A stretch of DNA of 64,000 nucleotides from Desulfoluna limicola (GCF_021654575.1 NZ_AP024488.1:4549501-4613500), one strand, 5' to 3'; counted from the first letter of the stretch, positions 14,496-23,926 are shown. Numbers and translations: made by a program. The notes: generated from the letters alone by a model not told the origin.

Positions 14496-17468
14496 CTAAT
14501 CGAGGGTGGGCTTGATCTCTTCGAGGTAGTAGCAGTCGATGGTGTCACCGAGCTTGACGTCATTGAAGTTCTCAATGCCGATACCGCATTCGTAACCCTG
14601 GGCCACCTCTTTGGCGTCATCTTTAAAGCGCCTGAGAGAAGCAAGGTTCCCGTCGTAGACAATAACGCCTTCCCTGAGGAGACGGACCTTGTTGCCACGA
14701 ACGATCTTGCCTTCGGTGACGTAACAACCGGCCACGGTGCCCTTCTTGGGAATAACGAAGGTGTCGCGGACCTCGGCACGTCCAAGGATCTTCTCTTCAA
14801 AGGTAGACTCCATCAGACCCACCATGGCATCCTTCAGATCCTTGATGGCATCGTAGATGATGTCATAGAAACGCATGTCCACGTTCTCTTCCTTGGCCAT
14901 GTTCTGGACCTTGGTGGCGGGACGTACGTTGAAGCCGAGGATGATGGCGTTGGAAACCGCAGCCAGAGACACATCGGACTCGGTCACGGTACCGGTGGCA
15001 GCGTGGATCACGTTGATCTTCACTTCACTGGTGGAGAGCTTGCCCAAGGACTCGCGAAGGGCCTCGATGGAGCCGTGAACGTCAGCCTTGATGATAAGGT
15101 TGAGGTCTTTAACCTCGCCCTCTTCCAGCCGCTCGAAGAGGCTGTCCAGGGTAACCCGGCTGTTCTTGGCGAGTTCGCGGGCCCTTGCCTTCTGAAGACG
15201 GTGGCCACTGACCTGTCGAGCATCTTTCTCGTCCTTGACCGCGACCATCTCGTCGCCCGCTTCGGGAACACCGGTGAGACCGATGATCTCCACAGGCATG
15301 GAGGGGCCGGCTTCGCTCACCTGCTCCCCCTTGTCGTTGAACATTGCTCGGATCTTGCCGTGGTACATACCGCAGACAACGGACTGGCCTGCTTTCACGG
15401 TACCTTCCTGAATCAAAACGGTGGCCAGAGGGCCGCGGCCGATATCGAGCTTGGCCTCCACCACGTGGCCAATGGCCAGACGGTCGGGGTTGGCAACAAG
15501 TTCGAGAACTTCCGCCTGGAGGAGAACCATCTCCAGCAGTTCGGGGATGCCGACATGGCTCTTGGCAGAGACATTGACAAACATGGTGTCGCCGCCCCAG
15601 TCTTCAGCCAGAACCCCATGTTCGGAGAGTTCACGCTTCACACGGTCCGGATCGGCATCGGGCTTGTCGATTTTGTTCACGGCAACAATGATGGGCACTT
15701 CCGCCGCTTTGGCGTGGTTCAGCGCTTCAACCGTCTGGGGCATGACGCCGTCATCGGCTGCAACCACCAGAATAACAATGTCGGTCACCTTGGCACCGCG
15801 GGAGCGCATGGCGGTAAACGCCTCGTGGCCGGGTGTGTCAAGGAAGGCGATGGCTCCGTTTTCGGTCTCCACATGGTAGGCACCGATGTGCTGGGTGATC
15901 CCACCTGCCTCACCGGAGGTGACAGAAGTCTTTCGGATCACGTCCAGCAGAGAGGTCTTGCCATGGTCGACGTGGCCCATAATGGTCACAACAGGGGACC
16001 GGGTCACACGCAATGAGGGATCCTCATCCACGACGGAGGTGCTCAAAATGGTCTCTTCTTCGAAGGCGGCACGCTCCACCTCAAAACCGAACTCAGTGGC
16101 CACAAGCTCAGCCGTATCGTAATCGATGGTCTGGTTCACGGTGGCCATGACGCCCATGCCCATAAGCTTGATGATCATGTCGTTGGCTTTGATGCCCATG
16201 CGCTTGGCCAGTTCGGCAAGCACGATGGTGTCATCCACCTTGATGCGGCGCTTGATGGCCTTGGGGACGGTGATCTGAGTCTTCTGGCCCACGGGCTGCT
16301 GTCGGCCTTTGCCACCCTTGCGCCCTTTGCGGCCGCGACCTTCAGAGTAAAGGGCTTTGCCCTCCACCACGGTCTTTTTGCGACCCTTTCTGCGAGAGCT
16401 GGCATCGTCCCCAACGCCCTCACGGCCACGACGGCCCTTCTTGGCACGGGCGTCCACGGCTGTTTCACCTCCGGCGGGAGCCGGGGCTGGGTCAGCAGGT
16501 CCTGCGTTGTATCGCCCGGTATGTGAGGGCATCTGGGCTGACGGAGCGGAAGTGCGGGCATGGCCGTTGCCACGCTGGGCAGGGGCCTCCTTCTCCTTGA
16601 GGAAATCGGGCTTGATGCCGGGCTCTGGGAGCTTGATGATCTTGGCAGCAGTAAATTTCTTCACTTTCTTCCGTTTCTTTTTGGGCTCGTCCTTCTCGGT
16701 CTCAGAAGTTTCGGCCTCTTCATCTTGTTCCGTCTTGCTTGTCTCCCCAGCTTCGGGAGCCGGAGTTACTTCTTTTTCAGCGACTTTCTCAGCCACCGGT
16801 GCCACCTCTTGGGCGGGTTCGGCCTTCATTTCTGCGACACTCTCCTCTTCTAACTTGACCTCAGCCACCGGCTCTTCCGGGGCTTCGGCAACAGGAGCAG
16901 GCGTCGCTTCTACGGGCTCAGGGGCAACCTCGGGCTCAGGGGGCTCTTCCTTGGAAGGCTCCTCCACCACAGGGCGCTTGATGACGCGGGCCGGCTCACT
17001 TTTTTTGGCTTTCTTGGGTTTGACGGGCTCAGGGGCCCCTTCTGCTTCAGGGGCCTCTTCTTCCGCCTTGACCACAGGCTTTTCCGCCTCCACCGCCTCG
17101 TCAACAGGGGGAGTGGTCTCGGGGGCAGCTTCTTCAACGGTTTCTGGCTGAGGAGGCTCGACCTCAGGACGAACCTCTTCTTTCTCTGCCACTTCTGCGG
17201 TTACAGCGTCGGAGGCCTCTTCGGACTCTTCGCTCTCCTCATCGTGACTGCGCTTGCGTCGCCTGATGACGGTTTTACGAACGCGCTTGTCACGAGTCTC
17301 CGGATCTTTGTCGCCAAACAGATTCTTTCGAATCAATTCGACGGTCTCATCCTCCAGAGAACTCATGTGACTTCCAACCTCAATGCCCATTGCCTCAATT
17401 TTATTGAGCAACGCGCGGTTGGTCATATTCAGGCTTTTGGCAAGTTCATAGACTCTGATTTTTGCCAT
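14496..17468 (-). CDS. infB: Translation initiation factor IF-2
   Basis: 990 aa, longer than most because of a large N-terminal linker (about residues 70-400) rich in Glu, Pro, Ala and Val. The first 50 residues form the IF2-N fold. The GTPase domain starts near residue 490 with GHVDHGKTS (G1), DTPGHEAF (G3) and NKIDKP (G4), followed by domains II to IV. It brings initiator fMet-tRNA to the 30S subunit. ATG 17468 follows AGGGGGAG. A second IF2-N-like segment (KRIKVDDTIVLAELAKRMG) precedes the G domain. Part of the rimP-nusA-infB unit; the usual small ylxR gene between nusA and infB is absent. Confidence 0.97.
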   Translation of the reverse strand: MAKIRVYELAKSLNMTNRALLNKIEAMGIEVGSHMSSLEDETVELIRKNLFGDKDPETRDKRVRKTVIRRRKRSHDEESEESEEASDAVTAEVAEKEEVRPEVEPPQPETVEEAAPETTPPVDEAVEAEKPVVKAEEEAPEAEGAPEPVKPKKAKKSEPARVIKRPVVEEPSKEEPPEPEVAPEPVEATPAPVAEAPEEPVAEVKLEEESVAEMKAEPAQEVAPVAEKVAEKEVTPAPEAGETSKTEQDEEAETSETEKDEPKKKRKKVKKFTAAKIIKLPEPGIKPDFLKEKEAPAQRGNGHARTSAPSAQMPSHTGRYNAGPADPAPAPAGGETAVDARAKKGRRGREGVGDDASSRRKGRKKTVVEGKALYSEGRGRKGRKGGKGRQQPVGQKTQITVPKAIKRRIKVDDTIVLAELAKRMGIKANDMIIKLMGMGVMATVNQTIDYDTAELVATEFGFEVERAAFEEETILSTSVVDEDPSLRVTRSPVVTIMGHVDHGKTSLLDVIRKTSVTSGEAGGITQHIGAYHVETENGAIAFLDTPGHEAFTAMRSRGAKVTDIVILVVAADDGVMPQTVEALNHAKAAEVPIIVAVNKIDKPDADPDRVKRELSEHGVLAEDWGGDTMFVNVSAKSHVGIPELLEMVLLQAEVLELVANPDRLAIGHVVEAKLDIGRGPLATVLIQEGTVKAGQSVVCGMYHGKIRAMFNDKGEQVSEAGPSMPVEIIGLTGVPEAGDEMVAVKDEKDARQVSGHRLQKARARELAKNSRVTLDSLFERLEEGEVKDLNLIIKADVHGSIEALRESLGKLSTSEVKINVIHAATGTVTESDVSLAAVSNAIILGFNVRPATKVQNMAKEENVDMRFYDIIYDAIKDLKDAMVGLMESTFEEKILGRAEVRDTFVIPKKGTVAGCYVTEGKIVRGNKVRLLREGVIVYDGNLASLRRFKDDAKEVAQGYECGIGIENFNDVKLGDTIDCYYLEEIKPTLD

Positions 17469-17479
17469 TCACTCCCCCT

Positions 17480-17503
17480 AATATATTCTGCAATATATTC
17501 TGC
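17480..17503. repeat. Tandem 12-bp repeat before infB
   Basis: Two perfect copies of AATATATTCTGC in tandem, in the 105-bp gap between nusA and infB. On the minus strand they read GCAGAATATATT twice and yield a weak promoter-like pair (TTGCAG, 16 bp, TATTAG). Confidence 0.5.
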
Positions 17504-17573
17504 AACACTCCCTGTTCACACGACTTACCGAAAAACCAATCCCTTTAAGTGACGCCCGCCCGGGTATATAGGC

Positions 17574-18983
17574 TTACGCGTCGGGATTCGATTCGGGATC
17601 TGATTCCTGCTCCGGGCTGTCGGCTTCCTCATCGGCCTCATCGGCCTCCAAGGGTTCCGGCTCGGATTCCACTGACACATCTTCATCAGTGATGTCACTT
17701 GCGGCCTCTTCATCTGCCGCCGGCTCGTCTTCTTCGGTACTTGACACCGCAGGCTCAGGATTTCTAGCGGAATTGAGGACCAGGGTTGCCCGCTCCTCGT
17801 CGAAGCCATCGATCTCAAGGAGATCGTCCATGGAGGCCTCAGCCACATCTTCTACGGTGTAATAGCCATTGGAATGAAGCGCCTCGGCCTGAGCTGCCCC
17901 GACGCCGGGAATGCTCATCAGGGTGTTGAACTCATCCTTAAGGGATCGGCTGTGCTCTTCTTCGCTGACCACGTCCAGCTGCCATCCGGTAAGGATGGAT
18001 GCAAGGCGAACGTTCTGACCCTTTTTGCCGATGGCCACAGAGAGATAGTCCACAGGGACGATCACTTCCATGGTCATGGTGTCTTCATCAATGATCACCT
18101 TGGCGATCTCTGCTGGTGCAAGCGCATTGCAGACATAGCGGGCAGAGTCGGGATGCCAGGGGATAATATCGATCTTTTCCCCTTTCAGCTCCTGCACAAC
18201 GTTCTGCACGCGGCTGCCTTTCATGCCCACACAAGCGCCCACGGGATCGATATCGGAATCAATGGAGCTGACGGAGATCTTGGCTCGGACACCGGACTCC
18301 CGGGCCGCTCCATTGATCTTGACCACGCCTTCCATGATTTCGGGCACCTCGGTTTTAAAAAGAGAGATGAGAAATTCCGAACTGGCTCGGGTCAGGATAA
18401 CCTGGGGCCCGCGGGACTCCAGGAGAACGTCCTTGATCAGGGCGCGAACGCGGTCCCCTCGGCGAAAGGCTTCCCGAGGAATCTGATCACGGACCGGCAG
18501 CACGGCTTCGGTGTTGCCGAGGTTGACAATCAGGTCCCCCCGGTCCACACGCTGAACAATGCCGTTGATGATCTCGCCCTTGCGGTCAATGAAGCTTTCA
18601 TAAATCGCTTCGCGCTCGGCATCCTTCATCTTCTGGATGATCACCTGCTTGGCCGACTGGGCAGCAATGCGGCCAAAGGTGGAGGTGTCGACTTTCAGGC
18701 CGAGACTGTCCCCGTACTCGCACTCGCTGTCGAGCTTTCGACCCTCCTCAATGGTGATCTCCACATCGGGATCCACCACATCGGCCACCACCTCTTTAAA
18801 CTGGAACACCTCGATCTCACCGGATTCTTCGTTGTACTGAACCTCGATGTCGGCGTTCTTGCCCAGCTTTTTGCGGGCTGCGGAGGCAAGGGCCTCTTCC
18901 AGCGTCTTGATCAGCACATTGAAATCGATTCCCTTGTCTTTGCTGACCTGCTCAACAACCCGTTTGATCTCTGAAATTTGCAT
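17574..18983 (-). CDS. nusA: Transcription termination/antitermination factor NusA
   Basis: 469 aa. N-terminal RNA-polymerase-binding domain (about 1-130), S1 domain (GIVQRVDRGDLIVNLG), two KH domains (ISVSSIDSDIDPVGACVG; then VAIGKKGQNVRLAS), a helix-hairpin-helix segment (IPGVGAAQAEALHSNG) and a strongly acidic C-terminal tail of about 50 residues. It controls pausing, termination and antitermination. The start ATG overlaps the rimP stop by 1 nt, so translation is coupled. NusA is known in Bacillus subtilis to autoregulate through a terminator upstream of rimP, and a terminator is present at that position here. Confidence 0.97.
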   Translation of the reverse strand: MQISEIKRVVEQVSKDKGIDFNVLIKTLEEALASAARKKLGKNADIEVQYNEESGEIEVFQFKEVVADVVDPDVEITIEEGRKLDSECEYGDSLGLKVDTSTFGRIAAQSAKQVIIQKMKDAEREAIYESFIDRKGEIINGIVQRVDRGDLIVNLGNTEAVLPVRDQIPREAFRRGDRVRALIKDVLLESRGPQVILTRASSEFLISLFKTEVPEIMEGVVKINGAARESGVRAKISVSSIDSDIDPVGACVGMKGSRVQNVVQELKGEKIDIIPWHPDSARYVCNALAPAEIAKVIIDEDTMTMEVIVPVDYLSVAIGKKGQNVRLASILTGWQLDVVSEEEHSRSLKDEFNTLMSIPGVGAAQAEALHSNGYYTVEDVAEASMDDLLEIDGFDEERATLVLNSARNPEPAVSSTEEDEPAADEEAASDITDEDVSVESEPEPLEADEADEEADSPEQESDPESNPDA

Positions 18984-19513
18984 CAGCTCTCTCCAATATT
19001 TCCGACAAGTCTGGCACGTTTGATGTTTTCAAGGGCAATCTCGTGCGTTGTTCCATCCACGTCCATGCATACGATCTCACCCGGGGCCAGCCCGAGGAGT
19101 ATGCCTTTGAAGCGGCTTCTCCCCTCAATGGGAGAAAGCGTGGTGATCGTGGCCTTCTGACCTTTAAACCGCTCGAAATCTGCAAGCTTTGAAAGGGGCC
19201 GATCCAGACCCGGTGACGAGACCTCGAGGCGATACTCGCCATTGATCTGCAAGGTCACATCCATCAGGTCACCCAGCTGCCGGCTCACGCCGGTACAATC
19301 ACCCAGGTTCACTCCGCCCTCTTTATCTATATAGAGGCGCAGAATGCAATGGCCTAGCTCTGTCACCGACTCCATGTGGACATATTCCAGGCCTTCACCC
19401 TCACACAACTCTTCGGCGAGACGCTGCGCCTCGGCGAGCAGCCTGCCGGTAATGGCAGAGCGTGGACGGCTTTCAGTTTTTCGAAATTTCTTTTTCTTGG
19501 AGCTGGTGCTCAT
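18983..19513 (-). CDS. rimP: Ribosome maturation factor RimP
   Basis: 176 aa from ATG 19513 (GGATAG upstream). EYRLEVSSPGLDRPL is the RimP signature; the C-terminal SH3-like domain follows. The first 20 residues are lysine-rich (SSKKKKFRK). It acts in 30S subunit assembly. First gene of the rimP-nusA-infB operon; its stop overlaps the nusA start. Confidence 0.95.
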   Translation of the reverse strand: MSTSSKKKKFRKTESRPRSAITGRLLAEAQRLAEELCEGEGLEYVHMESVTELGHCILRLYIDKEGGVNLGDCTGVSRQLGDLMDVTLQINGEYRLEVSSPGLDRPLSKLADFERFKGQKATITTLSPIEGRSRFKGILLGLAPGEIVCMDVDGTTHEIALENIKRARLVGNIGES

Positions 19514-19803
19514 ACTGTCTATCCATTGATTCCACTGTAACACAGCGCGAAAAAAAACAAAAAAACGGGCATTTTGCCCGTCCCCGAATGCAACACACCT
19601 TCATGTCGCGGCGACGCGTTTTAAGGCAGTCGCCTTTGCCGAATAGCCTTACGAAAAGAGCTCATCCAGCAAATGCCCCGGAACCGGGACTGCTTCGAGG
19701 GGCGCACGAATGAAAAAAGTCGGCAAGAGCAGGTCTTGCGCACCCGGCATGGTCAGCGCATGCACCCATTTCGGGCGTTGCGCGCAGCTCCCTCAAAATT
19801 CCA
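19514..19803 (-). ncRNA. Leader RNA of the rimP-nusA operon ending in an intrinsic terminator (or an independent small RNA)
   Basis: A promoter at 19811-19839 and a terminator at 19551-19581 define a transcript of about 250 nt in front of rimP. It contains several short stems (for example CAAGA-cctgc-TCTTG and GGCA-n8-TGCC) and a 33-codon frame at 19649-19750 without a ribosome-binding site. I do not recognise it as 6S, SRP or tmRNA. Most likely it is an attenuated leader; a stand-alone sRNA is possible. Confidence 0.45.
19551..19581 (-). terminator. Intrinsic terminator upstream of rimP
   Basis: On the minus strand ACGGGCA-AAA-TGCCCGT followed by TTTTTTTG and a further T-run. It lies 38 bp before the rimP start and so would act before the operon is entered. 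Confidence 0.8.
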
Positions 19804-19810
19804 GCATAAT

Positions 19811-19839
19811 GTATTAAGATAAAAAAAGTGTATTGTCAA
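19811..19839 (-). promoter_or_regulatory. Promoter of the rimP-nusA-infB operon
   Basis: Minus strand TTGACA (19839-19834), 17-bp spacer, TAATAC (19816-19811). The -35 box lies inside the perfect 15-bp palindrome TGTATTGACAATACA (19829-19843). A wider inverted repeat, TAATGTATT ... AATACATTA (19807-19815 and 19838-19846), spans the promoter and could be an operator. Confidence 0.6.
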
Positions 19840-19880
19840 TACATTAATCATAACAGCGGTGCGCAGCACCACAGGCACGC

Positions 19881-20210
19881 CTAAACCATGGCCCGAATCT
19901 GCCTCAATTCATCCACAATCCCTTTGAGGACATCCCGGGTACTTATCTGGGGCCCTTCCACCTCTTTTCCACGGGCACCAATCATTTTTTTAGCGCCTTC
20001 AATGGTATAGCGCTCGTCATGGAGCAACCGCTTGATTTCCAGAATGACATCGATATCTTTCCGGCGGTACATCCGTTGACCGGAATCCGTTCGCTTGGGC
20101 CTGATGGCGGAAAACTCCCCCTCCCAAAACCTCAAAACATGAGACTCCAGACCGGTCAGACTGCTCACCTCACTGATTTTAAAATACTTCTTCCGAGGAA
20201 CAATGCTCAT
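19881..20210 (-). CDS. MerR family transcriptional regulator
   Basis: 109 aa. The N-terminal winged helix (YFKISEVSSLTGLESHVLRFWE) is the MerR DNA-binding fold, followed by RRKDIDVILEIKRLLHDERYTIEGAK; the short helical tail has no metal- or drug-binding cysteines. Small MerR proteins of this kind commonly follow pheT in proteobacteria. ATG 20210 is preceded by GGGGGGAG. A terminator (20305-20331) separates it from pheT, so it may have its own regulation. Target genes unknown. Confidence 0.9.
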   Translation of the reverse strand: MSIVPRKKYFKISEVSSLTGLESHVLRFWEGEFSAIRPKRTDSGQRMYRRKDIDVILEIKRLLHDERYTIEGAKKMIGARGKEVEGPQISTRDVLKGIVDELRQIRAMV

Positions 20211-20304
20211 TTACTCCCCCCCTCATCTCTGTCCAGGCCAATAGCGGGTCGATGCTGACAAGCCGCACCAACCGCCCTTCCTTTCCCACCGGGTTGACCA
20301 ACAG

Positions 20305-20331
20305 AAAAGGGGCGCCAGAGGCGCCCCTTTT
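20305..20331 (-). terminator. Bidirectional intrinsic terminator between pheT and merR
   Basis: AAAAGGGGCGCC-AGA-GGCGCCCCTTTT: a 12-bp perfect stem with T-run, 50 bp past the pheT stop. Confidence 0.85.
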
Positions 20332-20381
20332 AAATTCTGATCACAGCGCTTCCCGTACAACCACCGGAACCTGCCCCTCCC

Positions 20382-22811
20382 TTAGGGAAGCACAGCGTCG
20401 AAACGCTTCATAAGCATCTCCATAATACGGGTATGTATTTTGTTGACGGCTTTGTCCTTCAACGTTTTATCCGCCGAACGATAAATCACCCTGAAGGTCA
20501 AGCTCTGCCTGCCTTCCGGAATGTTCTCTCCGACGTACCGATCCAGGAGCCAGGAACGCTCAATAAGGGCTTCTTGCTCATCGGCGATGGCAGCCACCGC
20601 ATCCCCGGCCCGCACGGCCCCATCACAGATGATGGTAACATCCCGTGCCACGGAAGGAAATTTCGGAATGGCAAGCGCCTGACGGTCGCCGGAAATACGC
20701 CCCGCAAGGGGCTTCATGGCCATCTCAAACACAAAGACATCCTGCTTGAGCTCAAAGCTTTTCAGCACCTCCCCATGAACCTTTCCGATCAGGCCGATCA
20801 CCTCACCGCCAAGAACAACCTCAGCCGTGTAACCGGAACGCGTATAGCTGCAGGCATCCGCAGCCATGGGACGAAAGACAACCCCTGAAACATGGAGGGC
20901 CTCAAAAAGCCCTTCCAGTGCGCCCTTCAAATCGAAGAAATCACACGACTCCTCTTTGCCGAACCAGGACGCATCATGACGGCTCCCGGTCATAAGGCCC
21001 GCCACCATTTCGGGTTCTTCGGGAAGGGCCTCGCCCTCACCGGCGATAAAGGTGGCACCCGCCTCAAAGAGGGAGAGTGTGCGTTCCTGAACACTGATAT
21101 TTCGAGCCGCATCCGCCAGCAAACCGGGGATAAGGGAGGTTCGCATCACCTTCTGATCTTCGGAGATGGGGTTGAGAATATGCACCAGGCGCCGTCGGGG
21201 GTCACCTTCAGGCAAACGCAGGCGATCCACCGCATCTTCACGAATAAAGCTGTAGTTGACCGCCTCATTGAAACCGAGCCCCACAAAGGCACTTCGAACC
21301 GCCTGGCGGGCGGCAAAGGCCTGGGGGTAACTCTCGTCCGCAGCCACCACCTTGGCATAGGAGGTCTCAATGTTGTTGTACCCCCAAATACGGGCGATCT
21401 CTTCAGAGATGTCCTCGGGGCGTTCCACATCCACGCGGAACGAAGGAGGCACCACGTCAAGGGTGTTGTCATCTGCCACTGAAACGGCAAACTCCACACG
21501 GACCAGCAGCTCCATCATCTCGGCAGCCGAAAGGGAGGTGCCGAGACGGTTGTTCAACGCCTCGACATTCACCCGGATGCTACGGGGCGCATAGGGCACA
21601 GGGTTCTCATCGATACACCCCTCAACCAGAGCCCCACCGCCAAGCTCCGCGATAAGCGCTGTGGCTCGGTCCAGGGCATACAACACCCCTTCCGGATCGC
21701 TTCCCCGCTCAAAACGATGAGACGCATCGGAATGAATCCCTGTCAACTTGGATGTCTTGCGAACAGAGGTCGGGTTAAAACAGGCGCTCTCGATAAACAC
21801 GCGCGTTGTCCCCTCCTCAATTTCTGAGTTCTCGCCGCCCATGACACCGCCGATGGCAACGGACTTCTCGCCGTCACAGATCATCAGCATCTCGGAATTC
21901 AATGTGTGCTTGTTGCCATCCAGGGTGGTGAAGCTCTCCCCCTCAGCGGCACGCTTCACCACAATGCGGTTTTCCGCCAGGTGATCGAAGTCGAAGGCAT
22001 GCAGGGGCTGACCGGTTTCCATCATCACAAAGTTGGTGATATCCACAATGTTGTTGATGGGAGACAGCCCCACAGAGAGAAGGCGTCGCTGAAGCCAGGC
22101 GGGTGAGGGCCCCACCTTGACATCGACGACAAGGCGTGCGGCGTAACGCCAGCAGAGGTCTTCGTCTTCGATGGTGACGGAGGTATGGTCTGCGATGCCA
22201 CCCAGGGACTTGTCTGCCTCGGGAAGCACCACCTCTGGGTAGACCGGTTTCACCGGCGGATCCTGAAACGAGCCCGCCTCACGCGCCACGCCCAGCACAC
22301 TCAGGCAGTCGGGTCGGTTGGGGGTCAGGTCGATCTCCACCATGGAATCATGAAGGGAGAGCGCCTCTTTCAGGGGCATCCCCGGAGTAAGGTCCGAGGC
22401 GAGCTCCATCAGGCCGGATGCGTCGGTGTCAAGCCGCAGCTCTTTGGCGCTGCAGAGCATTCCGCCGGATTTTTCACCACGGATCTTGCCCTTCTTGATC
22501 TTGATGTCACCGGGAAGCACCGCACCGGGAAGTGCGCAGGGCACCACAAGGCCCTCGGCCGCATTGGGTGCGCCACAGACGATCCCCACAGTCTCCTCAG
22601 CCCCGACATCCACCTGGCACAAGCGCAGCTTGTCGGCGTTGGGGTGAGGTTTTGCTTCCACAATCCGTCCCACAACCACGCCATCCAGGGAGTCGTAGAG
22701 GGGGGTAACGGAATCGACCTCCAGGCCAGCCATGGTAAGCCCGTCTGTGAGGCCTTCAATCCCCATATCCAGGGAGACGTATTCGTTTAACCAGCTTAGA
22801 CTGAATTTCAT
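20382..22811 (-). CDS. pheT: Phenylalanine--tRNA ligase beta subunit
   Basis: 809 aa, full length. N-terminal tRNA-binding EMAP-like domain (VVVGRIVEAKPHPNADKLRLCQVDVG), B3/B4 editing region, B5 domain and C-terminal ferredoxin-fold anticodon-binding domain (FPSVARDVTIICDG ... SLTFRVIYRSADKTL). With PheS it forms the alpha2-beta2 enzyme that charges tRNA-Phe. The gene begins 1 bp after pheS ends, so the two are co-translated. Confidence 0.97.
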   Translation of the reverse strand: MKFSLSWLNEYVSLDMGIEGLTDGLTMAGLEVDSVTPLYDSLDGVVVGRIVEAKPHPNADKLRLCQVDVGAEETVGIVCGAPNAAEGLVVPCALPGAVLPGDIKIKKGKIRGEKSGGMLCSAKELRLDTDASGLMELASDLTPGMPLKEALSLHDSMVEIDLTPNRPDCLSVLGVAREAGSFQDPPVKPVYPEVVLPEADKSLGGIADHTSVTIEDEDLCWRYAARLVVDVKVGPSPAWLQRRLLSVGLSPINNIVDITNFVMMETGQPLHAFDFDHLAENRIVVKRAAEGESFTTLDGNKHTLNSEMLMICDGEKSVAIGGVMGGENSEIEEGTTRVFIESACFNPTSVRKTSKLTGIHSDASHRFERGSDPEGVLYALDRATALIAELGGGALVEGCIDENPVPYAPRSIRVNVEALNNRLGTSLSAAEMMELLVRVEFAVSVADDNTLDVVPPSFRVDVERPEDISEEIARIWGYNNIETSYAKVVAADESYPQAFAARQAVRSAFVGLGFNEAVNYSFIREDAVDRLRLPEGDPRRRLVHILNPISEDQKVMRTSLIPGLLADAARNISVQERTLSLFEAGATFIAGEGEALPEEPEMVAGLMTGSRHDASWFGKEESCDFFDLKGALEGLFEALHVSGVVFRPMAADACSYTRSGYTAEVVLGGEVIGLIGKVHGEVLKSFELKQDVFVFEMAMKPLAGRISGDRQALAIPKFPSVARDVTIICDGAVRAGDAVAAIADEQEALIERSWLLDRYVGENIPEGRQSLTFRVIYRSADKTLKDKAVNKIHTRIMEMLMKRFDAVLP

Positions 22812-22812
22812 C

Positions 22813-23820
22813 TTAGAATTGCCTCAGGAACCTGATGTCGTTTTCAAAGTATTTCCGGATATCATCCACACCGTATTTCAGCATGGTGATGCGCTCCACG
22901 CCCATGCCGAAGGCAAATCCGCTGACCTTATCCGTATCGTACCCGACGTTTTCCAGAACCGCGGGGTGCACCATGCCGGAGCCCAGAATTTCGAGCCAGC
23001 CGGTATGGGAGCAGACGCGACAGCCTTTGCCTCGACAGATCACGCACTGAATGTCCACTTCGGCACTGGGCTCGGTAAAGGGGAAGAAGCTGGGGCGGAA
23101 TCGAAGGGAAATACCGGGATCAAAAATCTGGTGAATAAAGGAGGTCAGCACCCCCTTCAAATCTCCGAAGGAGACCTTTTCATCCACATAGAGCCCTTCC
23201 ACCTGGTGGAACATGGCCGTGTGGGTCAGGTCGGAGTCACACCGGTACACCTTGCCCGGAGCGATAATGCGCACCGGGGGCTCGCTCTTTTCCATGACAC
23301 GAGGCTGGGTGGGGGAGGTGTGGGTCCTCAGAACCGTTTCCGGATTGATATAGAAGGTGTCCTGCATGTCCCGGGCGGGGTGATGCTTGGGAATGTTGAG
23401 GGCTTCGAAGTTGTAGTAGTCGCTCTCGACCTCAGGCCCTTCAACAACAGAGAACCCGAGACGGGTAAAGATCTCGCAGATCTCCGTGGTGATACGGGTG
23501 ATGGGGTGAAAGGAGCCGGTGCCCGCCTGACGTCCGGGAAGGGTCACGTCAATGCCCGGGTCGGATGCCTCAGCCTCGGCCGCAAGAACAGCAAGGCGTT
23601 TTGTTATCGCCTCATCAATGCCTCGCTTCACCTCGTTGGCCCGCTTGCCCGCAAGGGGTTTCTCCTCGTCCGGGAGGGAGGAGATATTCTTGAGGTACTG
23701 AGTCACAAAACCCTTTCGACCCATATAACGGGTGGAAAGGGTTTCCACACTTTTCTTATCGGAGGCCACCTCGATATCGGCAAGGGCCTCGCTGTAGATC
23801 TGTTCGATATTGTTTTCCAC
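22813..23820 (-). CDS. pheS: Phenylalanine--tRNA ligase alpha subunit
   Basis: 335 aa. N-terminal coiled coil (about 1-85), then the class II aminoacyl-tRNA synthetase core: motif 2 around GKVYRCDSDLTHTAMFHQVEG and motif 3 around GFAFGMGVERITML. A CxxC-like cysteine pair (CVICRGKGCRVCSHTG) lies in the catalytic domain, as in some relatives. It is preceded by a terminator-like hairpin, suggesting attenuation control; rplT lies upstream. Confidence 0.97.
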   Translation of the reverse strand: MENNIEQIYSEALADIEVASDKKSVETLSTRYMGRKGFVTQYLKNISSLPDEEKPLAGKRANEVKRGIDEAITKRLAVLAAEAEASDPGIDVTLPGRQAGTGSFHPITRITTEICEIFTRLGFSVVEGPEVESDYYNFEALNIPKHHPARDMQDTFYINPETVLRTHTSPTQPRVMEKSEPPVRIIAPGKVYRCDSDLTHTAMFHQVEGLYVDEKVSFGDLKGVLTSFIHQIFDPGISLRFRPSFFPFTEPSAEVDIQCVICRGKGCRVCSHTGWLEILGSGMVHPAVLENVGYDTDKVSGFAFGMGVERITMLKYGVDDIRKYFENDIRFLRQF

Positions 23821-23876
23821 GGTCGCGCAACATGTCCCGTTTGGATGGCCTCAACCTGGAAGGGTCGGGACCTGTT

Positions 23877-23926
23877 AAAAAAACGAGGTAAGGGGGTCTT
23901 GCTGTTATGAGCAAAACCCCCTTACC
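23877..23926 (-). terminator. Intrinsic terminator or attenuator between rplT and pheS
   Basis: Minus strand GGTAAGGGGGT-n18-ACCCCCTTACC followed by TCG and TTTTTTT: an 11-bp perfect stem 57 bp before the pheS start. Two short frames precede or enter it: 23922-23960 (MSTRSFGWDFSG) and 23905-23940 (MGLFGVRGFCS), each with two Phe codons, one stopping at the base of the stem and one in the loop. This resembles a leader-peptide attenuator, though Phe codons are few and ribosome-binding sites are weak. Confidence 0.75.

Noticed and set aside
14412..16016. 534-codon plus-strand frame opposite infB
   Set aside because: Antisense shadow of a highly conserved gene with biased third positions; no family features.
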